DNA from: Toxorhynchites rutilus septentrionalis
Taxonomy: Eukaryota > Arthropoda > Insecta > Diptera > Culicidae
Reading direction: 5' to 3'
Length of the DNA: 64,000 nucleotides
Assembly (NCBI RefSeq): GCF_029784135.1
Contig: NC_073746.1
Span: 9,953,380-10,017,379 of the forward strand
This document shows positions 1-10,875 of the stretch, piece by piece. How positions within the stretch are numbered: position 1 is the stretch's first letter; each line of letters opens with the position of its first letter. Below the pieces are notes generated by a model that did not search any database, was not told the origin of the DNA, and saw only the letters and a list, made by a program, of their open reading frames with translations. The translations under genes were made by a program, and so were the position numbers.

Positions 1-1525
1 GATGCTCTGTACGTGTGCCCGACACGGGATGCCTGCTATTGGGATGCAGCTGACCATTAATCAGCAACGCCCCCCTAGTCTGTACCCCATATCTAGCGTG
101 GTGCGTCTTTCTCGACTCGAGGAATCCAGGATAGAATGGTCACTAGCCGGCGCAATCATCAGCTCGTGTAGAGTTGTCATAAGCGGTACAACCTTTGGCT
201 CTTGTTGAATGATCAGTGGACTGCACAACCTTCGGCCCGTGTATCTGTAAAGAGTGTGTGTATGTATTGCCGCGACTAAGTAAAAGTTTATCGTTTGGAT
301 AGGAGGGATATGAAACGGGGACACAACGAAGGAAACATCATTAAACGTTGACATCGGCGTTTCTGAGGAACAGGTATAGATGAAGCAGAAGATCAGGATC
401 ACGGCTACCTAAGATATCCCGGACGGGGTAATCCGATTGTCTGCCTTGTGCTCTCAGTACTCTAGAGAGCTGAGAGCGAGCAGCATGGAACCGGATACAC
501 GACCAGACAACATGCTCGATGTCGTGGTAGCCATCGCCACAATCACAAAGATTGTTTGCTGCGAGCCCAATGCGATAGAGATGCGCGTTTAGGTTGTAGT
601 GATTGGACATAAGCCGAGATATCACGCGAATGAAATCACGACCTACATTCAATCCCTTGAACCATGCACTCGTCGAGACCTTAGGGATAATCGTGTGTAA
701 CCAACGACCGAACTCATCACCACTCCACATGCGCTGCCAACTTACGAGCGTATACTGACGAGGAATGTGGAAAAATTCATTATAAGCAATTTGCCTTTCA
801 AAAAGTGTGCCTTCTGAAGCGCCCACCTTAGCTAGCGAGTCCGCTTTCTCATTCCCCGGTATCGAGCAATGAGAGGGAACCCATGCTAAGGTAATCTTGA
901 ATAATTTTTCGACCAAAACACTCAATAGTTGTCTTATTCTTGTTAGGAAATAAGATGAGCATTTATCAACTTTCATTGAGCGGATTGCCTCTATTGAGCT
1001 GAGACTGTCTGAAAAAATAAAATAGTGGTCGATGGGCAATGTTTCAATGATCCCTAATGCGTAATATATCGCACCCAGTTCAGCGACATACACGGAACAA
1101 GGATCTTTGAGTTTGAAAGAGGCACTGGAATTTTCATTGAAGATGCCGAAGCCAGTGGACCCGTTTATGAATGAACCGTCAGTAAAGAACATTTTATCAG
1201 ATCTAACTTTCCCATATTCTGCCGAAAATATCGGCGGAATAGAATCGGAGCGTAGGTGATCTGGGATTCCATGGATTTTTGGTCGCATGGACAGATCAAA
1301 AATGACAGAGGAATTGCAGAAGTATGGGAAGCAAACTTGGTTGGAGATGCCTGGTGAAGGGTGCACGTCGTGGGTAAGGTACTCATGGTATAAAGACATA
1401 AAACTTGACTGAGGAGTCAGTTGGAGTAGATTTTCGAAGTTATCAATCACCAATGGATTCATGATCTTGCAACGGATGAGAAATCTGTAGGATAATTCAC
1501 GGTCACGTGAGGTCAATTCACTCAC
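1..1525 (-). mobile_element. 5'-truncated I-like non-LTR retrotransposon with RNase H
   Basis: The coding part ends at 341 and the remaining 340 bases would be 3' UTR, possibly running past the window edge. The RT domain is absent; the 5' truncation point is near 1525. It is the same lineage as the longer copy at 47.5-50.0 kb, since their RNase H segments align (FTDGS...[20 protein letters not shown]). Confidence 0.8.
341..1525 (-). CDS. RNase H and C-terminal region of non-LTR retrotransposon ORF2 (394 codons open)
   Basis: This is the C-terminal part of a retrotransposon polyprotein. RNase H degrades the RNA strand after target-primed reverse transcription. Visible catalytic blocks: FFTDGSF (first Asp, about residue 116), VAELGAIYYAL (Glu), FSDSLSS (Asp) and HCSIPGNEKADSLAK (final His/Asp). 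Near the C-terminus is a Cys/His cluster [17 protein letters not shown], as in I/LOA-type elements. The frame is uninterrupted for 394 codons, so the copy is fairly young, although it lacks endonuclease and RT and cannot move itself. Within the RNase H-bearing group I favour the I superfamily; LOA or Outcast-like placement is not excluded. Confidence 0.85.
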   Translation of the reverse strand: MSELTSRDRELSYRFLIRCKIMNPLVIDNFENLLQLTPQSSFMSLYHEYLTHDVHPSPGISNQVCFPYFCNSSVIFDLSMRPKIHGIPDHLRSDSIPPIFSAEYGKVRSDKMFFTDGSFINGSTGFGIFNENSSASFKLKDPCSVYVAELGAIYYALGIIETLPIDHYFIFSDSLSSIEAIRSMKVDKCSSYFLTRIRQLLSVLVEKLFKITLAWVPSHCSIPGNEKADSLAKVGASEGTLFERQIAYNEFFHIPRQYTLVSWQRMWSGDEFGRWLHTIIPKVSTSAWFKGLNVGRDFIRVISRLMSNHYNLNAHLYRIGLAANNLCDCGDGYHDIEHVVWSCIRFHAARSQLSRVLRAQGRQSDYPVRDILGSRDPDLLLHLYLFLRNADVNV

Positions 1526-1622
1526 GGACGGTGTTTGTTGATGTGATTAGTATTTTGTCCGAAGAAAGTCTGTGGTCGAAAATGACAACAAACTAAGTTG
1601 TAGAAATTCTCAAATTCAAATA
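1526..1622 (+). repeat. Direct repeat copy A (97 bp)
   Basis: The segment starting GGACGGTGTTTGTTGATGTG and ending CAAATTCAAATA recurs at 3699-3796 with about one clear mismatch (GTTGTAGAAA against GTTGAAGAAA). Here its terminal TA is the target dinucleotide of the adjoining DD37E fragment. Confidence 0.85.
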
Positions 1623-1867
1623 AAGGGTGTGTCACATCAAATTGCATCACGGAAAAAACGCTGTAGAAATTTAATTTTTAGGAATTATATCTTCAGCTTT
1701 CGCTTATAATCAGATAAGAGTGTATAGATCACGTTGGCCATGCTTCACTGTCCATTTTTCGTAAATTTGGAAAAATGTCGTCGAACGAAAAATAGCGTCG
1801 TGAATTAATCCTGCGCACTCATTTCGAGAATCCGGAGTTGTCACATCGAGACATCGGTAAGATGCTG
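1623..1867 (+). mobile_element. Truncated DD37E Tc1/mariner copy (left end and N-terminal codons)
   Basis: Begins at TA|AAGGGTGTGTCACATCAAAT, the inverted-repeat end of the family complete at 11983-13242. It keeps the 5' UTR and the first ~35 transposase codons, then breaks at AAGATGCTG into unrelated sequence. Codon 7 is TAG (GAAAAATAG), the same nonsense change as in the 20.9 kb copy. Confidence 0.88.
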
Positions 1868-2415
1868 CAACTACAAAATGGCGGATTACCTATTCTCTCA
1901 GAACCCCATCAGTATGGGTATCAAATGAAAAGGCTTGACTAGCAGAACACAGTTATTTATGAAAAATGCCCAAAAATGTATCAAAAGAAAGTTCTCGACT
2001 AGTAGAACATAGCAGATAATGAAAAATCCAATTTCAATATGGCCGCAGTCCCCTAACAACTAATTACTTTTGGATGGTTTCATTCAGCTTGACCTGTTTC
2101 TATGTATGCTTGAATGTTTGTTGGGTTGTCCCACATTATTAGAAAATCGACCCTGTTCCTGTTGAATGGTTGATCTGAAAATTGGAACATACATTTAATT
2201 CTGCTGCCATTATTAAACTGCGTATTCCATGATCTTGAAAAATTCAATTTGGCCGTCGCAAACAAATGGTTGAATGGCTTGATTTGGAGAATACACTACA
2301 CTATGAACAACATAAATTCGAAAAGGTCGCCGCCACAAAATGGTCGACTATGTATTTTTCGCAATCCCCTCAATATTGGTATCAAATGAAATGATTTGAC
2401 TAATAGAATACAGTA
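1868..2415 (+). repeat. AT-rich repeat with dispersed GGTATCAAATGAAA units
   Basis: Two related ~37-bp units, GGGTATCAAATGAAAAGGCT at 1916 and GGTATCAAATGAAATGATTT at 2380, each lead into TTGACTA(G/A)(C/T)AGAA(C/T)ACAG. A weaker third match lies at about 1980. It looks like decayed minisatellite DNA; no gene is seen. Confidence 0.5.
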
Positions 2416-3258
2416 CAGATCGGACTCGATTATATACAAAATCGATTATATGTGATTCGATTATATACAATTTTTGACTCGATTCTATTCAGTTTGGAAA
2501 AAAATATTTTTTTTATATTTCTAATATGGCTTATTTCATGGAGAAATGTACCCTTGCAACGTTAAGGTGAAGTTTAAGTGGCTATTACAATCGTGATTTT
2601 TGAAGATTTTGCTCGAATTTTCACCAGGAATTGTTTATATCGATATTGCAGCCAAATTAAGAAAGATAGAAGTTGTGCGTCAAAGAACAATTTGTGGAGT
2701 GGTTAAAGAACCTCATTTGAATTGATGGAATAAATCTAGTTTAATATAAACTTTAAGAATAAAATTTATATTAACACATTAAAAATTATTAACTATTAAG
2801 TGTTTTACTTCCAAAATGTTATTAAAATTCACTAATTTAGTTGTTCCTGTACTAAATTTTCTCATCTTTCAAATGAAAGCATCAGAATCGTCTTCCATAG
2901 CGTACTTTTTAATGTAGAGTCAGTTGGAAGCAACAGAGTCCGAAACAAAAAAAAAGTTCTGTAACTCTGTCATTGTTGAAATTCGAACATAAACGTAGGA
3001 GAATTTTTTTCATCAAATATGATCGTCTATCACCTCCTGAGAGAATCTGGATAAATTATTTTTTTCATGTGAGAAAGGTGTCGTCTGACTTTAAGGGGAT
3101 GAATCAAAAATCAAATTCCTCTTTTATTTTCAAAAAACGTAAAATAAATGCAAAAAAAAGAAATAAAGAAAAAAAAAATGTTTTGACTCGATTATCCGGA
3201 GGATTCGATTATCCGGAGTGAAAAAAAATCAATACTCCGGATAATCGAGTCCGACCTG
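2416..3258 (+). mobile_element. pogo-like MITE, 843 bp
   Basis: Terminal inverted repeats CAGATCGGACTCGATTAT (left) and ATAATCGAGTCCGACCTG (right) are near-perfect and flanked by TA on both sides (2414-2415, 3259-3260). CAG ends with TA duplications are typical of pogo/Tigger elements. The interior has no transposase frame. Sub-terminal copies of CGATTATA/CGATTATCCGGA repeat inward from both ends. Confidence 0.8.
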
Positions 3259-3261
3259 TAG

Positions 3262-3453
3262 TACCTAGTTGAGATTTCTATGCCGGATAACCCGCCTTGA
3301 ATGTATTCTGGAGTGGCAAGCTCTAGAATACGCGTGATCACAGTGCAAGTCGGAAGAAATTTCTTTGACAAAAATCCCCTGGCCAGAACGGAAATCGAAC
3401 CCGAACCCCCGGCATGATAATGTGGGACGCTAACTACTCGGCCACGGGAGCAC
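3262..3453 (-). mobile_element. tRNA-headed SINE (family 1), reverse copy, 3'-truncated
   Basis: Read on the minus strand: a tRNA-like head (GTGCTCCCGTGGCCGAGTAG, box B GGTTCGATTTCCG) then the body common to copies at 10.6, 20.3 and 39.8 kb. The body stops at the ACTAGGTAC position beside the pogo-like MITE, so the body end and the GAA-rich tail are missing. Confidence 0.85.
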
Positions 3454-3698
3454 CTCATTCTGGAATATAAAGACGGTAAATAGAAGAAAAATGTCAAATA
3501 AATGATTCTCTGGTGAAAGGGTTAAAGGAAAGCTTCATTGTGGCACATAAACGAAGACTTCGTACTACAAAGCTATAACCAAATTTATTCAAAAATGGCC
3601 AACTAGCTCCGCCTTACCCCACTTGCAAGCACTCCAGGGTATTTACAGAAAGTTTCATTTTCTATCAATCAATCATAGATAATTTACTACCTCAAAAA

Positions 3699-3796
3699 GG
3701 ACGGTGTTTGTTGATGTGATTAGTATTTTGTCCGAAGAAAGTCTGTGGTCGAAAATGACAACAAACTAAGTTGAAGAAATTCTCAAATTCAAATAT
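3699..3796 (+). repeat. Direct repeat copy B (97-98 bp)
   Basis: Near-identical to 1526-1622, same orientation, 2.1 kb downstream. In this copy the terminal TA is followed by unique sequence (TTTGAAAGATT) rather than a transposon end, so it resembles the uninterrupted state. Confidence 0.85.
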
Positions 3797-5010
3797 TTGA
3801 AAGATTTCAACTAAACCATCCTCTCCGGATATCAGGATCACCTTGAAATTTATTTGATCGACTCCCTATTGTGTTTCAGGCAAGAAAAAGCATTACGGTC
3901 AGAGGATTCAATTTTGAGGATCTCTGCACGAAACTGCCCCTCCACTTGATTTCCCGCTGTGATGAAATCCATAATTTCTGGATGAGCGTCTCACCTCGTT
4001 CCATTTTTGGTTGCTTCGAGGCCTGATTCTGAGTTGAGCGACTTATGCTCGGTACTCCCGCGGGTAGCTTTTTAAAACGGGGGCATTTTTTCCATTCTGT
4101 ATTCTAAGGGTGGACTTTTTTTTCTCTGCGTTTTAGGGCTATAGCACAATTAATTGCTGCCCACTCGAGAGAATTCCATTATGTTCGAAGGGCTGCTGCA
4201 CAATGAACAATTGAAACAAACTTGTACAGTTTAGTCAGTTGAAGTGATTTAATTGCGTAAGGCACTCGGCATTCATTTCATTCCGCATCCTCGTGCAATA
4301 GCGGAAGCTATTGAGCTAAGCTTCATCCCAGCCAGCAGCGAGCAGCCGCTTTGTCTGGCAACGTAAGCCGGTTGAATTTGTGTCACATCTGTGATTCTTC
4401 CCATCGGGAAGTTTGAAGACATTCCAGAGGCAAAAAAAAAATCTTCCAAAGTTTCTGTCGGCGATGTTTACCATAAATAAATAAATTCTCATTTCAAGTC
4501 GGCTTTGGTGAGTTCGCTTGTGGTCTCTCTGCAACGGAAACGGAAGCAGGGCTACAAAACAAAAACTTTTCTTGCGATACACGAGAGTATAATGCTATCG
4601 TGTTTAGTTCCGCACGAGCTTTTTTTGCTCATTGAGAACGAGATCAGAACGGGCGTCTCCTCAATTCGGGAAGTCTGCTGGAACATAATGTACATACCCA
4701 TATTCAAATTTCAAATGTCTTGGCGCTTGGCTCCCACCCACCGCCACACCGAATGACGAACGAGACAAGAAGGATGCACTGTCTCTTTGATTGCTGTTTA
4801 TATTGTCGAGTAAAGTGTGTCTCGTACATGGTTGGAATTTTGATTGCATGCAGGGAGGCAGAAAGAAAACTAATCATATGGAAATTCTTCTCGGATTGAT
4901 TGCAGCGATGTTATTGGTGGAAAGTGGACTGTGAAAGCATTTGCAATGGAAGATTTGTCTTCCATCAAAGTACACCGTTACGTTAAGTAGATGTCGATGA
5001 TTTGATGATA
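3797..5010. other. No recognised feature
   Basis: Apart from the short duplication just upstream I see no repeat end, splice-supported exon or RNA gene here. Small open frames (for example 4316-4756) overlap on both strands and show no family motif. Confidence 0.4.
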
Positions 5011-6578
5011 CACTCTGTCCAACTTCTATAAGACCACGCTGATTATGTTTCGTTGCAACAAGCAGTTAGAATTTCAACAAGATACATTCATACATTGTAG
5101 AATGTTTAGAATCAAGTATATTTAACGTCAATTTCGTTCAAAAAAGTTTGTTTGTTTCTCTGTTGTGCTTAAATATGACAATTTCAGCTGTCCAGTTTCT
5201 ATAAGACCATTTCAAAATTCAAAAGAATTATCAATGAAAAATTTAAATCTGTTGCCTGATTCACATGTCAACAATTGGCATTTTGGCTAATAACCTGGAG
5301 AATTCCTGTTGGCATACTATTTACCAAATTTTACTGAACGTATTTCTCGATGTTTTTCCGTTTTTCGACATTGCGACCTTGAGCTCTTCAATCGTGGTGT
5401 ACCGCTTTCCTTCAGTGTAGATTCTAAGTGCAAGGATCCCCTTGAGATTTTCAACAGGATTCAAGTCTGGAGAGCGACCCAGTCAGCCTAAAAATTAAGT
5501 TTTTGGTCCCTAATCCATTGCTTAGTTTCCTTGCTGGTATGAATAGTAGCATTTTTTGCTGGAATGTGATTTTTTTGTGACGAAATCCACGCAAAAACGG
5601 TAGGAGAGAGGTTTTTTAGAACATGTATGTAATTCTTGAATGATGTGAAAGCTATCTTGAGCTTTCCAGTTGCACAGAATCCCACCCAAAACATGCACGA
5701 GCCTCCACCAAAGTTCCTGGTTGAAAAATTTTGTTCCTCCTTCCGTAAATCACGCCAGTACCCGTTGAAAGCATCAGGACCATCCAAATTGAACGTTTTT
5801 TCGTCACTGGAGATAGCCAGGCAAAGTTAAAAGTAATTAAATGTTTGAAGAATTTTTCTTTATGGTACATAGCAAATTATATTCTTTTGAAAACGTTCTT
5901 TGTCAAGACATACCATGTCCCACTGTTGATTCATGTGAGCTTTGACAAAACTCAAAAGTTTTTCGATGTGAGATGGTGTAAGATTAGGAGCTTTAACCTT
6001 TTAAACCCTCTTTATGTAAGGACTTTTTACCAAAATTTGACGAATTGTCTCCCGTGAAACATTTACATTCTAAGATTGCTTTATTTGCATAGGCGATTTT
6101 GAAGTATTCGAAGCTGTTATAATTATTTCCCGCTCATCCCGGTCAGAGAGCTTCGATTTACGTGGAGCTCTCTTATTTTTACCGTATCCTTGAGGATTCA
6201 TCAAATAATTGAGAACTACTTGATTGGATCGTCCAATCTGACGAGTAATTTCTCTAATTCCAACATTTTCTTGGTGAAATGCATCGGTTTGTCCTTTTTC
6301 TCTATCCGTGAGCACTTTTCCTTTCGGCATTTTCTAGATTAATTAATCAAACTAACTAAAAACAACGGAAAACGTAACTGTTCTAATAGAAACTTGACAA
6401 TTGAACAATGCAAACATATTTGTTTACGCTCAACGCTTACACACACACATATAAAAATCACGCAATGTATGATAGTTACCAATACATATACACTAGAATA
6501 TAAATTGAAGCGTTGTTTGTTTACAATGATACAAACCAGCAATATCATCACCTAGTCTTATAGAAGATGGACAGAGTG
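5011..6578 (-). mobile_element. Tc1-like transposon, 1568 bp, both ends present
   Basis: Ends CACTCTGTCCAACTTCTATA and the inverse TATAGAAGATGGACAGAGTG are flanked by TA at 5009-5010 and 6579-6580. The 1.57 kb length and single transposase region match a full-length Tc1 element. Transposase reads on the minus strand and is broken, so the copy is immobile without help. Confidence 0.88.
5370..6330 (-). pseudogene. Tc1-family transposase, frameshifted
   Basis: The start at 6330 opens MPKGKVLTDREKGQTDAFHQ, an N-terminal HTH region, with GRSNQVVLNYL as recognition helix. After a break near 6070 the catalytic half appears in other frames: a GGGSCMFWVGF segment, ATIHTSKETKQW, then SPDLNPVENLK. The central catalytic block, normally a DN preceding A(T/P)IH in the family, here reads KNATIHTS, so the second catalytic Asp appears lost. 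The third acidic residue (SPDLNPVEN) remains. Confidence 0.8.
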
Positions 6579-6599
6579 TACAAGGAGAATGTGTCAATC

Positions 6600-7960
6600 T
6601 AGATAATGTAGGTAGATGCAGATAGATGGAAGTCGAACTATCCGACCGTTTTCTGAGGGTTTCGTATTCAATGTGTTGTTTCGCCGAAAGATTACTATCT
6701 GTGAACACACTTTCGAATCGATAGTTTGGTTGTTTTGTGATCAGTTTTTGGTTCTCAAACGCTGCTTGCTTGCGCTGGCAACGCCTCTAGCCAGCGAAGT
6801 TGAGCTAGGCCATCAAGTAGATGCCATCTATACGGATCTCTCCGCTGCGTTTGATTAAATGAATCACGATATTGCTTTGGCTAAATACGATCGATTAGGT
6901 TTTCATAACAATTTGCTTGCCTGGCTATCATCTTATCTGACTGGTCGAAGAATGTCTGTAAAAATTGGAGACTATGTTTCTTCTCCCTTCCCTGTGACAT
7001 CCGGAGTTCATCAAGGCAGCCATGTAGGACCATTTCTGTTTCTACTATATATGAACGATGTCAACAGTGTTCTAAAATGTCTTAAGTTATTTTACGCTGA
7101 TGACCTGAAACTGTATTCAGTGATACGGAAACCAAATGATGCTAGATCCCTACAAGATCAATTGGAAGCTTTCGCCGAGTGGTGCAAACTGAACCGCATG
7201 ATACTCGATGTTTCGAAATGTTCCATAATATCATTCGACAGACAACGTACATTTGTTCATTATAATTATATCCTATCGGGTACTAGCTTGAAACGTGAAT
7301 TAACTGTCAATGATCTGGGAATACTAATCGATTCTAAGCTTACGTTCAAGAATCATGTCGCTTAGGTGGTGTCAGAAGTTTCCTCTCAACTCGGTTTCAT
7401 ATTTCGTTTCGCCAAATCATTCAAAAATGTATATTGCTTGAAAGCCTTGTATTGCTCATTGGTGCGGCCTTTTCTAGAATACTCGGCTGTAGTGTGGTGT
7501 CCATACTACCGAAACGAGAGGAATCGCATCGAAATTATTCAACGGAAGTTTATTCAATTCGCTCTGAGGCATCTTCCGTGGAATGGCACCGTTTTCCTTT
7601 GGGTCTTTCTGTTTTCCTTGAATGACACCGTTAATTTACCGGGAAACATTGACTGCACTTCGCTGTTAAGCTGTCTACATATAAACACCCACCGCCAGAT
7701 TTTACGCTCGCATACTTTCTTGTATAACCGTCTCTCACGAACCAACTATGGATTCAACGAGCCCATGCAAAGGATGTGCCGAATCTTCAACAGATGCTAC
7801 GATGTGTTCGACTTCAATGTTTCTCGTTATAAAAACAAATGTAGTTTCCGTAGTGTCTTAAATTAAGTTGTATACAGCAAGTAGAATTTGTAGTTATTGG
7901 GGTGAATATTTTACCTGTTGACTAAACATAAATAAAGCTATTGAAAACTATTGAATGGTT
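6600..7960 (+). pseudogene. Jockey-like non-LTR retrotransposon, RT C-terminal half
   Basis: Reading from about 6790 (HQVDAIYTDLSAAFD) the RT shows the palm motif A Asp, a TSGVHQGS(H)VGPFLFLLYM block, and LFYADDLKLY with intact YADD. A C-terminal region (EYSAVVWCPYY...RIEIIQRKF) ends at LN and TAA at 7863-7865. Stops at 6856-6858 and 7363-7365 break the frame. No RNase H follows, fitting Jockey/CR1-type elements. The 3' tail is AATAAAGCTATTGAAAACTA with a near-repeat of ATTGAA. The 5' half (endonuclease, ORF1) is absent. Confidence 0.82.
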
Positions 7961-8104
7961 TTTGAAAATGAATTTTAAATTTGAAAACTCAAAAATAACA
8001 GTAAATTTCTCACGAATATGATAAATATTTGGAATCTACGTGAAACATGAACCGATTCCCGAAATTATCCGTTGAGGTAATTTTTTGCCACCCGTGAATA
8101 CATA

Positions 8105-10081
8105 TTAGGTTGGGGAAAAAGTAAATCATTATTTTTGGGTGAAATTCAAAACTATTTTTAATATGCTTCGGATTGTCCGATTTGGGTCAAAATCGTTTTG
8201 TTGAAAAAAATGTTGCCATTCTAAAGGTTGCTTCATAATGTCTCTATCATTAAGATCTTGGTTCTTATTAGCGAAAAACCATAACAATAGATTTTTACAA
8301 TCTTATCTTGCTCCCAATTTCTTATCAATCTGGAAATTTTCCTATGCAAGAAAAAGGTGATAATCCATGTCCATGTGCCATGTCCGAACTATATGGTGGA
8401 TGCATTAAAACATCCCAATCAAGCTCTAGGAATTGCGTGACCTTGCGTTGTCCTGATGCAACACAACACCTCTTTTGTTGACCAATTCTGAACGTTTCCG
8501 GTCAATCGCTAGCTTCAAACGGTCCATTTGTTGACAGTAGAGATCATAATTTAGTGTATTGCACTGAAAAAATTATTTAAAAAAAATTAAAAAAATTAAA
8601 AAAATGCAAAAAGTTTCACTACCACGCAAAGAAGGGGGACTTGGAATCGTCGACATTTCTGCACTGTGTGTTGCTCAGGTACGACAACTGCGCGAGTACT
8701 TCGCAGAACACGCCAACCAAAACGCGCTATACCGGACTGTCTGCGCCGCTGACAGAGGATACAGCGCTCTGCACTTGGCGCAAGCGGAGTACCAACTAAA
8801 CTGCAATCTGCAGACAGTGGAGGCGAAGATTGCAGCTTGGAAGCAGAAGGCAGTGCATGGTGCCCACCCCCATCAACTGGACCGGCCACACGTCGACAAG
8901 GCCGCATCTAATATGTGGCTAACGCGTGGTTAACTCTCTTCAGTAGTAATGGCGACATGATAGCCATCCAGGACAGGATAATGCCGACGAGAAACTTCAG
9001 GCGGTACGTCTGGCATCAAGACGTTGTTGACATTTGCCGGATGTGTCATCAACCAGGTGAAAACATAGAGCACATCATGGGAGGCTGTCCCGTTTTGGCC
9101 AACGCAGCCTACACCGAGCGCCACAACAACGTGGCCCGTATTGTTCATCGACAACTGGCGCTCCAATGTGCTCTGCTGGAAGACAACGTACCAAACTACC
9201 GGTACCTGCCTGCACCTGTCCTGGAAAATGACCGTTTCAAGCTGTACTGGGATCGCACTGTTCTGACCGACCTCTCGATCCACCACAACCGTCCAGATAT
9301 AATGGTTTACGACAAGAGCGACCGCAAAGTCACCATCATAGATGTCGCTATTCCACTGAACCAGAATCTGGAGGAGACCCACAGTCGCAAAATCTGCAAG
9401 TACCGACCATTGGCCGTGGAGCTCAAGGAACTGTGGGGGCTAAGGGAGGTCCCAAGAATTGTTCCAGTCGTTCTCTCTGGAACTGGAATTATCCCGAAGA
9501 CACTTCTGGAAGCGCTAAAGGTGTTGAACATCGAGAAGGAATTGGCCGGCATCCAAAAGTCGGTCATCCTTAGCACCTGCGTGATTGTCCGACAATTCCT
9601 CGGTCAGGACTAAAACAGCACGAGCATGCAGATACGTGCATTCCGCAGAGCCTAGTCCCCTTTGGCATTCAGAAGCCCGGGGGCAGGTGAAAATTCTGGC
9701 TAGGTTCGCCTAGTTAAGAAGTGAGATAAGTCTGGCAAAAAAAATATTTTTTTAAAATAAATTCAATTACACGTATTTTACTGTTGCAGTATCGGCACAA
9801 TAAACATCAATCACAATTTCAGCGGCTTTGCTTGCATTTTCGCATTTATAAAATAAAAAGTGTAAAATGTATCGAATGTTCTCTTTGTTGACCTCCATTG
9901 TTAACACCCTGTAACACACAACTGATTGGAACAAACAAAAAACAACCAAAGAATTTTTTTAGTGTGAAATGCTACCTTTACATCGAGCCTAACCTTGAAA
10001 TTGTATGATCGACTTTACGCGAGATATTGATCACTAAAGCCAGCAAACGAGAGAATAATGGATAACTTTTTCCCCAACCTA
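8105..10081 (-). mobile_element. irritans-type mariner split by a retrotransposon fragment
   Basis: Left end TTAGGTTGGGGAAAAAGT and right end ACTTTTTCCCCAACCTAA are the inverted repeats. The transposase is antisense: N-terminal codons at 9905-9767 (MEVNKENIRYILHF and ASKAAEIV) and C-terminal codons between about 8560 and 8150. The middle is replaced by a ~1.15 kb non-LTR piece at about 8570-9760. A TA precedes the left end; the right flank (GT) has decayed. Confidence 0.85.
8604..9613 (+). pseudogene. RLE-type (R2/R4-group) non-LTR retrotransposon, C-terminal endonuclease region
   Basis: Two frames (8604-8933 and 8915-9613) join across a shift near 8925. The downstream frame carries a zinc motif CRMC-x8-H-x4-C followed by a restriction-like endonuclease signature RPDIMVYD with a second Asp 14 residues after PD (TIIDVAIP). 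Elements of the CRE/R2/R4/NeSL/Hero group encode this order after the RT and nick specific or simple-sequence DNA. RT is absent, so this is a 5'-truncated copy. The 5' junction is an A/T simple repeat (AAAAAAATTAAAAAAATT). Dong/R4-like elements are known to prefer such targets, but assignment to that clade is inference. Confidence 0.75.
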
Positions 10082-10616
10082 AGTAATATGAAAAATTTGT
10101 TTTAATATTTTAGAAATCATGGGATACGAGTTCATAAATAAACTTGTTTGTTCGAATTCGTACATAATGTTTCGCACGAATTCGTAAGATGGAGTGGAAC
10201 GATATTGTTTTGCCATTCGTTCAAGATCAGAGAATCACTTTCGAGTTTATTTACATACTTCCTTGTTCAATAATTTGTTATAGTGCAATTGCACGTGGAA
10301 TCAACCGTGTCGATCGATTTTGACGCGACGCTCTCGATTCTTTTTTAAACATTGTACATATGGTGGAAGCTACCTCAAATCACAACTTTCATTATCAGAT
10401 GATTAATTTTAATTACGATTGATTTATTTTTTAAATAAGCAAAAGTTTTTGCAAGACAATCATGACTTCCAGATTAAAAAATAATGTGCAGCATAGTTGT
10501 TGGGAAATCGATGAACTATTTTGGAAAGAAAAATTTAGAATACACCTTTAAAAAATCCTATTAAAAAATTTAATTTGATATTAAATTTGATTATGGCTGA
10601 AAACATGACCATGTAA
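10082..10616. other. No recognised feature
   Basis: AT-rich sequence with no open frame, repeat end or splice-supported exon that I can recognise. Confidence 0.4.
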
Positions 10617-10875
10617 GTGCCCCGTGGCCGAGTGGTTAGCGTCTCACATTATCATGCCGGGTGTTCGGGTTCGATTTCCGTTCTGGCCGGAGGATTTTTC
10701 GTCAAAGAAATTTCCTCCGACTTGCACTGTGGTCACGCGTATTCTAGAGCTTGCCCCTCGGAATACATTCAAGGCGTATTATTTGGCTTAAGAAATCTCA
10801 ACTAAGTATTAATGAATGACGCTAGTTAATGCATATGTTGAGACGGCAAAAGTTCCACAGGGAACGTTAACGCCA
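10617..10875 (+). mobile_element. tRNA-headed SINE (family 1)
   Basis: Head GTGCCCCGTGGCCGAGTGGT (box A) with box B GGTTCGATTTCC, then the family body (TTTCGTCAAAGAAATTTCC; CACGCGTATTCTAGAGCTTG; GTTGAGACGGC). The internal boxes are a pol III promoter. It lacks the GAA-rich tail seen at 20.3 and 39.8 kb. Confidence 0.88.

Noticed and set aside
3262..3453. pogo-like MITE inserted inside the family 1 SINE
   Set aside because: The right junction fits a TA in the SINE, but the left flank of the MITE (up to 2415) is not the rest of the SINE, so simple nesting is not supported.
10617..10700. Candidate tRNA gene (good box A and box B) and similar ones at 11236, 15276, 16673, 20298, 28129, 39778
   Set aside because: Each is followed by a conserved non-tRNA body and A- or GAA-rich tail, several with target duplications, and the cloverleaf is incomplete. 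They are SINE heads.
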